From contig JANFOG010000001.1 in the NCBI GenBank assembly GCA_024336345.1, positions 4,898,001 to 4,962,000 on the forward strand: a DNA stretch of 64,000 nucleotides. Direction: 5' to 3'. Below are positions 11,255 through 23,118 of the stretch, piece by piece; position 1 is the first letter of the stretch; each line of letters starts with the position of its first letter. The position numbers and the translations under genes were made by a program. A model generated the notes under the pieces. The model ran no database searches. It was given only the letters and a program-made list of their open reading frames with translations, and had not been told where the DNA came from. The stretch is from Mariannaea sp. PMI_226 (lineage: Eukaryota > Ascomycota > Sordariomycetes > Hypocreales > Nectriaceae).

Positions 11255-13381
11255 GTTGGTGAATATAATGCCTTAGAGAAAAAAGCAAAGATACGAAACA
11301 AAGACTGATCGTACACTGGAGCCCCACGAAAACGACTTTGACCTGGGGAAGCATTCTCAACCCCAGACCTTTATACAATTACATTTCAATGTCTATCCAT
11401 ATTAGAGTTGTCTCCTCTTCCTCCCCGGAGAGATCTCCGCAACCCTGGACCACCCCTCCCTCCCCGTTATAGGCAGCCTCTATTCACATTCAACCATTGG
11501 TTTTGGATGGGGCTCCTATCAAAGCACCAGATGGATCCACGACAGGGGACCCGTTGGCCATCTCGTTGCTCGCACGATGATAACCACCGAAAATTGGCCG
11601 ATATATTGGGTCCCCGTTGAAGGACGGTTGGACAATAGTAAACGGGCAATGGCACGCCCACGGCCGTTACCCGGCGCCTTGTTTTTTTATCTCTCCTACT
11701 AGGGAGGCATGTGTTATGATGTTTCAGTATGGAATGCAATCTAGACTTCCGTGGGGTTCGCCACGAGATCCCCTTCAAAACTGAGTAGGGTTTTGTTGAG
11801 CGGTGTCTTTAACGGCAGTGTGGCTCGAGGTGTACCTGATCTGTTTGCATTATAGTAGCTACACCATCAGCTTTGCGATGTGAGGCACAGCCAAACGTGA
11901 TGCAACTGGCTAATGGCTAGTTCGAATGAGATCGCCAGCCTCAAGTGCCGTTTGAGCCGGTTTCGGGTCGGCTTGTTCTACCATAGTATGGCGCCTTGCG
12001 GCAGTTGGTCTCGCCACCACGCCATCACCCTGTAAGGCGAATCTATGCCCTGTTGGGCCTATGTCGGACCGGGACCAGCCGGTAACTCCGTAATATGAGA
12101 TGCCGTGTTTCATCATCATTCATAACCACAGCTTCACATGAGGGGAGGCATAAGATGTGGTGAAAATGTCTCATAATTTTTTTGCTATGGAAAATTGGAA
12201 GCGATGTTGACTTGAATTTTTCTTTTTCTATTCGAAATTTCATGAGGGAAGGCAGGGAAGGCTCTCTGAGCGCTAGGAAATACACGAACAGCTACCCAAA
12301 CAAGCCACCAAAGAGACTTGGCTGCTTGCTCCATCGGGCCATCGGGGGTGGGTAGCTAAAGTGACATCGTCATGAGGGGATTATTTCTTATCATCTCGCA
12401 CCATGAACAAAGAAGGTCTTTGACGGGCCGATCAGACTTCAAATGCCGTCACCATCACCTTAATGGTACCGTGAGTGATGGCTGAATATTCGTTCCAACA
12501 GCCCAACAAGAGATGGAAATGACTCGCAAAGTGGCTCATTGGGGTTACACTGAATCCACAGGACATAAAGATGGTGACTACAGATATGGAGAGGCTGGAG
12601 CTTCCAGCTTTGAAGAAGCTTGCACACCACACCGAGTCGGAGGCCAGAAAGCTAACTATCATGTAAAAGTTGGCCAGTGCGGCGGCACAGACAGGACCGC
12701 GATTGGGCGAAATGGTAAACGATTATCCATCCTTACCTTTTTTTTTTTCTTTTTTTTTTCTTTTATCGGAGATATCAAATAATCCAACCCCAGAGCAAAG
12801 TATCGGTGATAATTACACAAAGGAGGCTCTACTTTCGTGGACTTGGCTTCTTGAAGGGTCTGTGTGGCGACAGAGTCCACTGGTGATTAATTGAGAGGCT
12901 ACCTTTAGTTTGTAGTCTGAGCAGACAATATCTCTGTTGACTCTGTAAAGGGGCATGGGCTTCTCAGGCTCATGTTTAACCCAAGCCTTACAGACTTGTC
13001 GGGTCTCAAGTTTTGGTTGTTGGTCAAAAGAAAGAATTGTCACTTCGATTGAAAGCATAGCTGCTATTGGTGTCCCGTTCTATGATGTTGGGCCTCTCTG
13101 ACGGACCCAAATCCTTGCAAGCAACCTTTCTGTGAGACCTGAAGCTGTTTCAAGAGTCCATTTGGTACTTGGATCCACCTGAATAGCGTTATACCCGTTT
13201 GAGACGAGCGATGGGGATGATGATAACTAATAGCTTATAACATAAAAAAAAAAAAAAAGAAAAACCCGACTCCTTCGCAGTATTGGCAGGCAAATAGAAT
13301 GATGGAATTGGACTGGTTGTGTGCACTTGAATAAATAACACAAAAGACCAAAAAAAGAACTGGATGGCAGTTGAGACTATT
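11255..13381. other. Intergenic, no gene seen
   Basis: About 2.1 kb upstream of the MFS gene and downstream of the tRNA. It includes a pyrimidine-rich stretch near 11408-11465, a T-rich tract at 12738-12762 and an A-run at 13243-13257. ORFs are short, unsupported by codon pattern or motif, and overlap on both strands. I see nothing else. Confidence 0.55.
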
Positions 13382-13478
13382 TGCTCCCGGCAGGGCTTGA
13401 ACCTGCGACCTTCGCATTACCAATTCTTGCCAGATGGAAGTATTAGTACGAAGCTCTAACCAACTGAGCTACGGAAGC
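13382..13478 (-). tRNA. tRNA-Ile (anticodon AAT) with an intron
   Basis: On the minus strand the 97-nt segment folds as a cloverleaf. The acceptor GCTTCCG pairs with CGGGAGC (one G-U) with discriminator A. The D stem is GCTC/GAGC with an AGTTGGTTA loop, the anticodon stem TCGTA/TGCGA, the variable loop AGGTC, and the T arm GCAGG-TTCAAGC-CCTGC. The anticodon loop reads CTAATA, interrupted after position 37 by an intron of about 23 nt, then A38. The anticodon AAT decodes ATT (Ile). The intron position is the canonical one for nuclear tRNA introns. CCA is not encoded. Confidence 0.8.
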
Positions 13479-15160
13479 CGTCCAGTTGTTATTAGGAGGG
13501 TCGCCCCAAATTAAGATTATGATAGTGATGCAAATGGGGCGGCACAGCAAGCAGCGTTGAAAGTAGGGGGATGTAGAACCACATATAATACCCTCTTCTC
13601 CCTCTGGATTTGGCATTCAATTATTCGACTCAGCAACTAAAGCCCAATACTTATGGAACTCTTAATCCTTTTCTTTGTTTTCGGCGATATGAAAATATCT
13701 ACTCACGCAAACATAGAAGATTGCGCTGCTCAGCTGTTTACTGATTACCTCTGCCGTATAACTTGATCAATTGACTCACTCACTTCCTCCCGGAGTCGCG
13801 GTAAAATGATCTAGGTTGTTATCAAAAGTGATACAGTGATATCTGCAGATTGTTAGAACGCGGATTAATACAGGAGAGAGCAAGTAGTCGGGACTGTGAC
13901 AATCAGGAGCGGTCTTGTTTTGAGCCGCCGTCTATACTGTTCAAAATGTCAACGGAGCAAACTTCGACAGCATTTTAACTTTGACATGCCCGTGGCTGTC
14001 AAAACCTATAAGCCATCTCCTCGCAGAAAGGAAAATTGCTGATGAGACTATTGTTGCAGAAGTAGCACTGTAAATCGTGCAATAACCAGAGACTGGATCT
14101 TGGAACGACAGGATTAATGGCATTTGCTACGGCTTATGGAGGGGAGGAAGGGTTGCAGAGGCTTTGCAACAATTCTCTTCCACGATGTGAAACATTTCTA
14201 ATTAATTTACTGTTTATTTGTGAAACATTACACTGAATATCATTGTCCAGAGCCATAACCTGGTACTTACATCAGCATCTTGGTTTCTCCACTTGTTCAC
14301 TAAAATTCTCATGTTTGAGGTAATCGAGCATTTGGGTGCACTTACACGAACAACCGAACATTTAGAACTTGGAAACCATGTAAATATTATAATTCCTCCG
14401 TATCGGAGCAGTGAATAGGCTGGTTCTTGTTTCAGACCTAGTTCATATGAGAGAAAAGATGCAGTGCCGATGGGCTTTGCAGGCACATTGATGATTTGAC
14501 CCACAAGCATCTCAGCTTCGAGCACGCAATACCGTGGAGAATTGACTCTGCAAGTTGTGTATTTGAGGAACCAATCCAATATCTCACTGGACGCCAATCT
14601 AAGGCATCAGCTGTGTTCTCTTATGCCCGAGGCCAGCAAGTCGACATTATCCCATTGGGCATGCCGATGTGGCGTCTTGATAACCGAGCAACACCAATTT
14701 CTATGCCTTTGTCTGGTAGATTCGGGTTTGAATTTCTCAACCACATTGAACGCATAGACTTTCGAAAATAAATATGGAATGTCTTGAATAGTAAAATCAA
14801 CACTTTACTATTGTCATGTCTCTAATAACGTTATTTTCAAAGAGCTCAGAGTTATATCATGGCCGGCAGACATAATAACTAGTGTATGTCCCTACCGGCG
14901 ATAACCATTTATAACCTCATTGTGGGTCACATTCTTACCTTGTTGAGCAATTATAACCGGAATGCGAGTCCATTCTCTGCCAAAGTACCCGGACAGGTTC
15001 TGACTCGTGGGACAGGTTCTGAGTCAAATCCGGGCTACAGCATAAGTAAACCACGGGGTATCCGTTTGAAAATCCTCACCCAGTGCAGATCTTTCCTTGC
15101 AAAGCCCAACTAAGTTACCTCATCAAGCCCTTGCCGTTTAACTATAATCGTCCACTCAAC
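13479..15160. other. Intergenic, no gene seen
   Basis: AT-rich spacer between the tRNA and the amidotransferase gene. Open frames of about 90-130 codons occur on both strands around 14214-14800, but they overlap each other and carry no recognisable domain or intron-exon structure. Confidence 0.5.
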
Positions 15161-15961
15161 ATGGGGTCCCTCTCATACAACCTGCGCATAGCCATGCTGA
15201 ACGCCGACGTTCCGGTCCCGAACGTGGCAGCAAAGGCGAAAACTTACGGCGAAGTCTTTCACAACCTCTTGGCAGACGCTGCGCTTCGGGTCGCCCCTCA
15301 CATCAAGCTTCAATCCACCGACTTTGATGTTAAAAAGGGCGAATATCCAGCCTCTATATCGGACTTTGATGTGATTCTGGTTACCGGCTCAGCAAATTCT
15401 TCCTACGATGACGAGCCCTGGATTCATAAACTCGATGCCTACTTGAAGACCATTTATCTAACCCAGCCGCACATCAAGATATTTGGCAGCTGCTTCGGTC
15501 ACCAAATCGTTTGTCAGAGTTTGCTTGGAGAATTTGGCTGCCAGGTCGAAAAGGCCCCTACTGGATGGGAGATTGGCGTCCACGAGATCCGGCTTACCGA
15601 CGAGTTCAGACAGAACTTTCCATTCTCAGATAAGAGCGGCCAAAAGCTGACTTCGACACCTGCAACTATGCGTTTGCAGTTTGTTCATGCCGACCATGTC
15701 AAGACTCCCGCGACGGGATTACCAGAGTCTTGGTTTCAGCTCGGAGCCACCAAAGCCTGTGCCAACCAGGGCGTCTTCCAACCGGGTCGTGTCCTCACTT
15801 TCCAAGGCCATTTTGAATTTGACCGCTTCATTAATTCCGAGACGCTCAAGGTTTTTGGTGCTACATGGGAGCCATCGTACCTCCAGGAGGTCCTGGAGAA
15901 GATTGATGCCGATGATGATGCGCTGGCAGCTGCAGAAATGGTCTTGCAGTTTCTGCTCTAG
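15161..15961 (+). CDS. Class I glutamine amidotransferase-like protein, 266 aa
   Basis: A single exon. The start chosen is the ATG opening MGSLSYNLRIAML; an upstream in-frame ATG at 15083 would add 26 residues of non-family sequence. The GATase1 fold is indicated by DVILVTGS (about residues 70-77), the nucleophile elbow GSCFGHQ with Cys111, and the catalytic His217-x-Glu219 in FQGHFEFD. This is the usual Cys-His-Glu triad. The protein is a stand-alone amidotransferase domain of normal length, like GMP-synthase-type or gamma-glutamyl-peptide-hydrolysing fungal proteins. The real acceptor substrate is unknown. It presumably hydrolyses gamma-glutamyl amides in the cytosol. The next gene, an SDR, lies 0.9 kb downstream on the same strand with its own promoter space. 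Confidence 0.86.
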   Translation: MGSLSYNLRIAMLNADVPVPNVAAKAKTYGEVFHNLLADAALRVAPHIKLQSTDFDVKKGEYPASISDFDVILVTGSANSSYDDEPWIHKLDAYLKTIYLTQPHIKIFGSCFGHQIVCQSLLGEFGCQVEKAPTGWEIGVHEIRLTDEFRQNFPFSDKSGQKLTSTPATMRLQFVHADHVKTPATGLPESWFQLGATKACANQGVFQPGRVLTFQGHFEFDRFINSETLKVFGATWEPSYLQEVLEKIDADDDALAAAEMVLQFLL

Positions 15962-16864
15962 AGGTTGATAATTTCCCCTTGTTTTTTCAACCCCCCCCCT
16001 TTTTTTTAATTCTTGTATGCAAAGCGGTTGGCTTTTGATGAAATATATCAAGACGCATGTTGTTAGATTCCCGCATTTTCTTTACAGCTTATTGGTTTAT
16101 GATATGCAGCAGGAAGTGTTAGGCCTTGTCTGATTTGTAGGATTACTCAGGCATCTACATCAAGTAGATGGCCGAATCAAATCACTTAATTAATCATATA
16201 CTGATTCTCCTTTCGATATGGCATAATATGTGAGACTAGGATGTGATTTCAGAGTTCTCATTGATTATGCAGCTCGTTTCCTTTTATTGAAGGAGCTCAA
16301 CGATCTAGTTGAACTGATGTTCGTGGTGTCCGAGATGGACCTTTTTTTTTTTTTAACAAGGATATTAAGAAATTACTAAAAAATCGTTCAGACTTTGTTG
16401 GTTTTATGTGCAAGCTGGATCGACTACACTCAGCTGGCCTTGATGCACGCCTTTTGAAAGTCTTGCACAGCGCCCACACCAAAACTAGAATTCCCAAGAC
16501 TCGCATTTCTGTGCAATTCGGCTTTATTGAAATATTTGCAAACCGAGCCGAGTTTTTATTATTATTATTATTTTCCGTTTTAGACAGAACAGGGTGTAGA
16601 GCGTGGAGAGATGAAGCAAGCCCCCTCCTGACTACTCCCAAAATGCCCGATGGAGGTAAACCCCGCGATTTGAATTGGTCCGAACGCCGCAGTCTGGGAT
16701 CATGTTGAACAAGTATAAAGCGACCCTTTGCTGGTACTGGAATTCTCGTTTCTTCGCACTTCCATTAAGTTTCTTAATCATTATCCAAAGACTTATTACA
16801 TCTGGTCCACTTAGTTTTCGCGAAAAAAAAAAAAAAAACTTTCTCATTACTCCAACTCTCCAAG
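15962..16864. other. Intergenic with putative TATA for the SDR gene
   Basis: Spacer between two plus-strand genes, with a C-run and T-runs near 15992-16010 and 16340-16354 and a run of ATT triplets near 16558. A TATAAA-like word at about 16711-16716 lies some 150 bp before the SDR start. ORFs here are unsupported. Confidence 0.5.
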
Positions 16865-17783
16865 ATGCCTTTCCCGTATAAGACAGTTCTCATTACCGGT
16901 GCTACTTCTGGCATTGGCCTGGCTTTAGCTGAACGCATGGTCGAGGCCGGAACATTCGTCATCGCTGTAGGTCGTCGCCAGGAGCGACTTGACGAGCTGG
17001 TATCCAAATATGGTCCAGAGAAGGTTGCCGCAGAGCCCTTTGACGTGTCGGACTTGGACGCGCTTCCCGGATGGGTCACAAGGTCTGTGGAAATTACGAA
17101 GATGAGGAAACAAAAGAGTTATGCATAGCTAACTTGAATATAGAATCACCAAGACTTACCCTACCCTCTCGAGCGTTGTACTCAACGCTGGCCTCCAGCG
17201 TACCGTCGACTTCACTCATCCCGAGAATATATCCTTGTCACTTCTCACAAATGAGGTGAACACCAATCTTCTCTCCCCCATCCACGCCGTCTCGTTATTT
17301 CTTCCGCATCTGATTGCTCTCGGGAAAACATCCCCCGATCCAACTCCAGCCTCGATTGTTCTCGTGTCCTCTGGTTTGGGACTCGTTCCCATCCCACGCT
17401 GCGCTGGTTACTGTGCTACTAAGGCTGCAGTTCACTCTCTCGCCTGGACTCTGAGATCCCAGCTTTCGGCTCCTTCGAGCCCAGACACGCATCATATCCG
17501 GGTTGTGGAGATAATCCCCCCAGCAGTCCAGACCGAATTGCATTCCACCCAGCCGGACCTTGCCAAGGCTGGGCAGGCGAATATTGGTATTCCCTTGAAG
17601 GACTTTGTTGATGAAACATGGGGGCTCATGACGGCGGATGAGGGTGCTACACCCAACGACGAAATCATCATCGAACTTGTCCGTGAGCGATGGGCTGGCT
17701 TGGATGACGCCCGCAGGCAGGCGTTCCAAACTTTCGAGGCCATGTTTCGAAAGATGGCCGCTGAGGGGAAACCAAGCGCCTAA
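16865..17783 (+). CDS. Short-chain dehydrogenase/reductase (SDR), 285 aa
   Basis: Two exons: 16865-17082 and 17144-17783, with a 61-nt GT..AG intron. The Rossmann cofactor motif TGATSGIG is at residues 11-18, an NAG motif follows shortly after the intron, an active-site Ser precedes the catalytic Tyr162-x-x-x-Lys166 (YCATK), and PPAVQTEL is at the usual PG position. These define a classical SDR that would oxidise or reduce an alcohol/carbonyl pair with NAD(P)(H). The Gly pattern plus acidic residues after beta-2 do not settle cofactor preference. It resembles DltE-type fungal and bacterial SDRs (recalled). The substrate is unknown, and it may act with the adjacent amidotransferase only by coincidence. 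Confidence 0.88.
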
Positions 17784-20256
17784 AATGTATCCAAGCCTAC
17801 GGTAACGACTGGGTTTGGCTTAATCACAATATAAGATCGTATCCAGACTTGTCTCTACTTATTGTCAGTCAATTATATTATACTAGTAAGGATAATTGAA
17901 ACGTTGCTTCTCTCTTTAGGATAAGTGTTATTATTGGTTTCAAATTTAAAAAACACTCTATAAATCAAGACTCTGATGTCTGTCGATCTATTGTTCACAT
18001 AGTAGCATTTTTATTAGATTGCGAAAAAGGTATAAATATCTGTACATCCTTTTTATTAAGATAATTTATATAATAATCTAATCCATTTCTAAGTGATAAA
18101 CTGGGGGTCGTATTAGGCTTACATTACTAGACGATTAAAGCATTATAACTGGGTAATACTTAAAGTACTCACTTCAGGTCCATGTCTGGCTATCTACAAA
18201 TTGGGCATGGTGATTAAGTTATATTTTAGGCCGAACGGCTCAGTAGACTATTGGATACACAAACAATGCACATACTAGAGTTAGCCTAGTTCAACGGACT
18301 CAGGAGGGAGCCAGCTCGATTTCAGGCTCTGGTGACGGCGCGGAGTGGGATGAGGGTGCAAGCTTTGGCGACGGCTTTGCTCTTTGGATCGGGCCGAGCC
18401 CATTGGACAAAGTTTGGCCCTTGAAGGACTTTATAAACCCTCCAGCATTCTTGACGCGTCAAATGCCTTTAGTCTCTGCAATGAGCATATCTAGAGTAAG
18501 CATCATTATGTTCTCTTCACCCCTAGATCATGTTGCATGGCAGAATATGATGTTGGCAAATAAATCATCTTAAAAGCAGCTTAAGTCCATGCCCCTTTGA
18601 ATTCCGTTGAAACAACATTCCCCCGGTTACACTTTCAAGACACCGTCAAACCTGGCAAATTCGCAATTTTCCCCATCCGAATTGCAGTCCATACACGGTT
18701 GAGTGCATCTAACCTTGCCATCTAACCTTGCGTGCCCGGCGTGTAATTCTCAAAGTCGTCTTGTTACCAAAAAGCCAAGATAACGAGTTTCCGGGATAGT
18801 TCATTGATGCATATAATCAAACTGAAAGCTCGGGACTTTCGCGGCTCGTCGCTTTCCGGTGTCTTCTCATGCTGAAGCGTAGGGGAAAAAGAGGGTGCTC
18901 GGGAGTCGAGCAATCCATCCACCGGTAGAAGGTGATCGGTCCCCCACGCCGTTTTTGGTACCTCGGCTACATGCGGACCTGCCCACTAAAGCAGACGGTG
19001 TATTTAATCATGGTAGGATTTAAACACTGAAAAATTAAGTGGTATAGATAGTAAGTAATGAGTGTCAGAAAGAATGGTTAGACACCGCATTTCAGTGACA
19101 ATTAGCTGCCAGCTCGTGAGAGGCAACCATCATGGAGAGGGTTATTGACTGACCTATCGACGTGGATACTCACCGAGCCTCGCATCGCCTGTGCTCCGCT
19201 CATGTAACTCAGTATGCGCACAGCTAAATTTCCCGAGCTTGGCTTTCTAGGTCTAGGAAGCTTAACTTGAAGACATGATACTGACCTCCACAGAACTCTC
19301 CGTCCAGAGTTGGTATAAAGTCCTGCCAACAAGTGGAACTTTCAGCAATCAGGTTCCTAGGTTCATATGTTCCGCCGCAGGCAGCAAGATAGTCAGCCTT
19401 AGATATGAATAACTACCCGCACTGGTCACAATCATCAACAAGCCATTATTATCATCTCTTGCGGTGGCAAAGCAGTAGGTGGGAGGCGTGGATGTAAGGT
19501 TTCCGTTCGAAAGGGTTATAGGCTGAACGGGCAACTGCTATTCGAAAGCACAAGCTACAGTCCAGTCAAGGAGCCACGTTTGAACTCTTAGCGAAAGGTA
19601 CTGCAGGCTTGAAAGAGTTGGGAATCAGTAGAATCGAGAGGTATGGTGTCGAAAGGCATGTCATGCTCGAGAGGAGCTGCGAAATCTCACATTGTGGAGG
19701 TAGATGACTTTACAAAAGATAGAGAGTTTTGTGAAAGTCCTGGGAGATATTATATTAGTGAAGCATACTGGAGGGGGAAAGGGCTCGCAGCACTCGTAAG
19801 TACATCATGGTATGTCCTTTCAGCCTTAAATATGAGCCGATGGCCTCGCATCCATACAAATCACAAGCAGGCCTGACCTCCTGGACCGCGAATGCCTCCC
19901 GCAGAGCATTATGCAATAATGCACCCGACGGTTCTGGATATAGGGTACAACAGTCTATCTATTAAACAAGCTGCACGCTAGGAAATAGGGACCAAATGAA
20001 TGCAGCCTGAATAGACCAATTGATTGATGATGAGAAAAAGAGACTAATATCTAGGCTGAGGCAGAAGGTGTTTATATCCGCTTCATCACAAGTTTGCTCA
20101 AATTGTCCAATATAGCAAAATTAGCCGAATAGTCGTACCATATTTCCCTCTCGTCTAACACTATCTATTGGTGCAGCGCCGCTAAAAGGCCTGGCGCCGC
20201 CTTCGGGATGTTGCATACTCGCTCTCTCGAGTCCAGAACCAGCGACCGCTCGATTG
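17784..20256. other. AT-rich intergenic, no gene seen
   Basis: About 2.5 kb. The part at 17830-18250 is strongly AT-rich and looks like decayed repeat DNA. A more GC-rich block at about 18300-18440 has a short open frame but no start, splice context or motif. No tRNA or transposase is recognised. Confidence 0.5.
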
Positions 20257-20855
20257 TTATATGCAACCCATCGCAAGAGTGCCTACTACCTCTCCATCAT
20301 CGGCATCAACCAAGTCCCATGATATGTCGGACTCGTTGTTTGCAGCGAGTGACTGAATAGCATCCGCAATCATAGTGGCGAGGACATCAGCCCCGACTCC
20401 CTGTATCACGCCAGCAGCATTGGTATTCGACGCAGCGTTCCCTGAAATTCTAAACCAAAAACGTACGCCGCCGATTGTGAAAGTGCCGTGAGCCGTACGC
20501 GCACCGTTTGACCCATCTGCTGCGGATTCAATGCTGTGTTCGGCGTCGTTTTGGGCGGTGTTGACTAGACCGACCGGAGGCACTTCGCCTCCTTCGGCAT
20601 CATTCCACCCTTGTAAGTTCTGTATGCGTGTTCGCTGAAAGGCGAACCCAGAAGTGAAAATGAGGCCGTTCTCCAAGCTTTGAAGTGCTTGGCGGGGGTA
20701 GTGGATGGTTTCTGCTCCTGAATACTAGTGTCAGTAATATGTCTAGTCAAACAAGCTTAGCTCCGACCTGTAGAAGACGAGCGAACCGGGCTCGCGGTAA
20801 CGCATATGGCGCGAATACCAAGTATTGCCACAGCAAATTCAAGTAAACCGTGCAT
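20257..20855 (-). CDS. Predicted small secreted protein, 182 aa, unknown family
   Basis: Two exons: 20855-20768 and 20717-20257, joined by a 50-nt GT..AG intron in frame. Exon 1 encodes a hydrophobic N-terminus (MHGLLEFAVAILGIRAICV followed by TASP) typical of a signal peptide; without the intron the ORF would lack it. The mature part contains ETIHYPRQALQSLENG, a Gly/Ala/Asn-rich middle with TIGGVRFWFRISGNAA, and a C-terminus ending in GTLAMGCI, with almost no cysteine. I do not recognise the family. It is divergently placed to another small secreted protein gene at 21907, with a tandem repeat between them. An effector-like role is possible but is inference from secretion and context only. 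Confidence 0.68.
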
Positions 20856-21028
20856 GGTTAATGTTCGAGTCAATAATGATAAAGACAGGGGAGAAGAGTC
20901 TGGAGTAAATAGTATTGTGTTGTTTGTTTGATAATCGAAAGGTCGGCTTCTACTACTTCAGGATTGGTTGTATTATATATACCAGTACTAACACCATTTA
21001 CGTGAGGGGAGATAGTAACCGAGACTGG

Positions 21029-21593
21029 TATACCAGTGCGCATTCTCACATTAGTCCTTTTGATCGACCTAGTGGACTGACTGGTAAGCTAAAGAGACTC
21101 TATTTATACATAGGAAGTACTTTGCTCTTAGACCGGTTTCGCAATTATTATAAATATATTATAGCCGCTTAGACCTTATATAATATCCTTTTAATAAATA
21201 ATATATAGAACTATTAGTATACCAGTGCGCATTTTTATATTAGTCCTTTTGATTAACCTAATGGATTAACTGTAAGCTAAAAAGACTCTATTTATATATA
21301 GGAAGTACTTTACTCTTAGATTGGTTTCGTAATTATTATAAATATGTTATAGCCACTTAGACCTTATATAATATCTTTTTAATAAATAATGTATGGGACT
21401 ATTGGTATACCAGTGCGCATCCTCACATTAGTCCTTTTGATCGACTTAATGGACTGACTGATAAGCTAAAGAGACTCTGTTTATGTATAGGAAGTACTTT
21501 GCTCTTAGACCGGTTTCGCAATTATTATAAATGTATTATAGCCGCTTAGACCTTATGTAATGTCCTTTTAATAGATAATGCACAGGACCACTA
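21029..21593 (+). repeat. Three tandem copies of a 188-189 bp unit
   Basis: Copies begin at about 21029, 21218 and 21406, each opening with TATACCAGTGCGCAT and containing AGGAAGTACTTT and TTAGACCTTAT. Copies 1 and 3 are closely alike. The middle copy differs mainly by C to T and G to A changes, a pattern like repeat-induced point mutation. The repeat fills most of the spacer between two divergent small secreted protein genes. No ORF spans it. Confidence 0.9.
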
Positions 21594-21791
21594 TTGAGTA
21601 TATTGCTTGCAAAGACTCAGGGATGGTATTTGTTGTATCTCTTAGATTCTTCTATGAACAGCCACCTCGCATAACAGTGCTTCGATAAATATAGCAACGG
21701 ATCACTAATCAGGATGAGGAGTAAGAGCTAAATATAGTATGTGTTTATTGGCCACGCCTTGCATTCTTTAGCGGTGACTAGAAGGTACGGC

Positions 21792-21798
21792 TATATAA
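21792..21798 (+). promoter_or_regulatory. Putative TATA box
   Basis: TATATAA lies about 115 bp before the ATG of the small secreted protein gene at 21907. This is by pattern only. Confidence 0.4.
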
Positions 21799-21906
21799 TA
21801 TGTATGAGAAGGCATGCCACGGCTAAGCATTCTACTCAGCAATCAACATCCAGCAGCCTACCTCCGAAAATCACATGAATTAAACAAACCAACATTCAAT
21901 ATCAAA

Positions 21907-22391
21907 ATGAAGACTTTCTTAAGCGCCTCCTCTTTCACTCTGCTTGCTTCGCTGGCCACGTCCGTCGTCGCGCAAGCAGAAGGCGTGTACTGCAAAGTTT
22001 CCCACGAGTCGAATGGCAACACTTTCAAAATTGGCATCTTTGATGTTCCTTCTATCTCAACCTCGACGATTTGTGGACACTTCAATGACCAACTCACCTC
22101 GGACAGCGGTCGTAATAATGTCAACATAGCAAATTGTACGTTACATGCCAAACAAGGGCTAAGGGCCTTTGACTACCTTTGCCTCCGCACATAATAACAT
22201 AAATGCTTCAACCTCTAGCTCTCCAATGCGAGACTCCAACCTCGAGCTACATGGATTTCTCAGTCACGTTGGACAAACAACCTCCGCAGGCGCAGCTGGA
22301 GGTCATTGTTGGGGCTTTGACGGAGGCCTTTGGCTCTCAGGGGGTTAATTTCGACAGAACCCTCTGCGACCTATCCCAGATACCCACGTGA
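21907..22391 (+). CDS. Predicted small secreted Cys-containing protein, 133 aa as annotated
   Basis: Two exons: 21907-22135 and 22219-22391, with an 83-nt GT..AG intron. MKTFLSASSFTLLASLATS followed by VVAQA is a clear signal peptide. The mature chain has four cysteines (in VYCKV, TICGH, LQCET and TLCDL), consistent with two disulphides. The family is not recognised. The reading ends in SQIPT-stop, but another frame stays open from there to 22518 and continues in protein-like sequence (NFTEAVYMGVGA). This suggests a lost C-terminus through a one-base frameshift, an unrecognised intron, or a sequencing error. A TATA-like box lies 115 bp upstream. Function unknown; a host- or microbe-directed secreted factor is an inference. 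Confidence 0.62.
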
Positions 22392-23118
22392 AACGGCTCT
22401 TTTTGTCTCTGAGCGTATACAGAACTTTACTGAGGCTGTTTACATGGGTGTCGGTGCCATGGGTCCATCAGGTGACGCTCCAGCAACATATGCTAGCGTG
22501 ATGGGCACAATAAGCTGAGAGAAGGGGCAAGGGGATGGTGTTAATTTTTGTTTACTTCGTAAGCTACAATATAAATAAATTTCCACCCCCTTGCTTATAC
22601 GTTACAATCTGTACTCGAAAGGGAAGCATCTTCCGTGCTCGTAGGAAGTAATACGCAGTTAATCCGTGATTAATCCGCCGGACGTAAGGGTCCTTCCCTG
22701 CCGACCGTAGAGTTTATAGGATGTTTAGATTCAGGGCTATCCACGATGGTGGTGTCGTAGCCGACAGGGTCTGACCACACACGAAAAACCTGTTGGCATG
22801 GCTTTCGTGGCAAACAGGGGAAGGGGGGGTGGTGGGGAGCTGACTAGCTAACTAGTCGAATAGATTTGATCGCCAGCTCGCCTCGTCCGAAATTAGTCAA
22901 TGTACATAATATAAAAGAGAGCCATAACTTTTACCAAGAATATCAAGTCTTGGTCCCGTATAATGAGAATCCCGGATTTGTTGGTAGATCCGGCATCCTA
23001 AGCACCCTCAAATAACAATTTGGTTTAGGTTAGCCACGAGGGTCAGCAAATTTGCGTATAAGGATGTCACTCTATGGTCCTAACGGTACCTTTTCATTAG
23101 ATTTATTGATATTGTTAT
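22392..23118. other. Intergenic, AT-rich
   Basis: Begins with the possible frameshifted tail of the preceding gene (22392-22518), followed by sequence without a supportable gene. A G-rich patch lies near 22818-22835. Confidence 0.5.

Noticed and set aside
14214..14803. Overlapping ORFs of 60-127 codons on both strands
   Set aside because: No domain, no splice structure and mutual overlap; neither strand is favoured.
22388..22422. Second intron in the 133-aa secreted protein gene
   Set aside because: GT..AG ends exist, but the 35-nt length is too short and the join gives the wrong phase for the following open frame.
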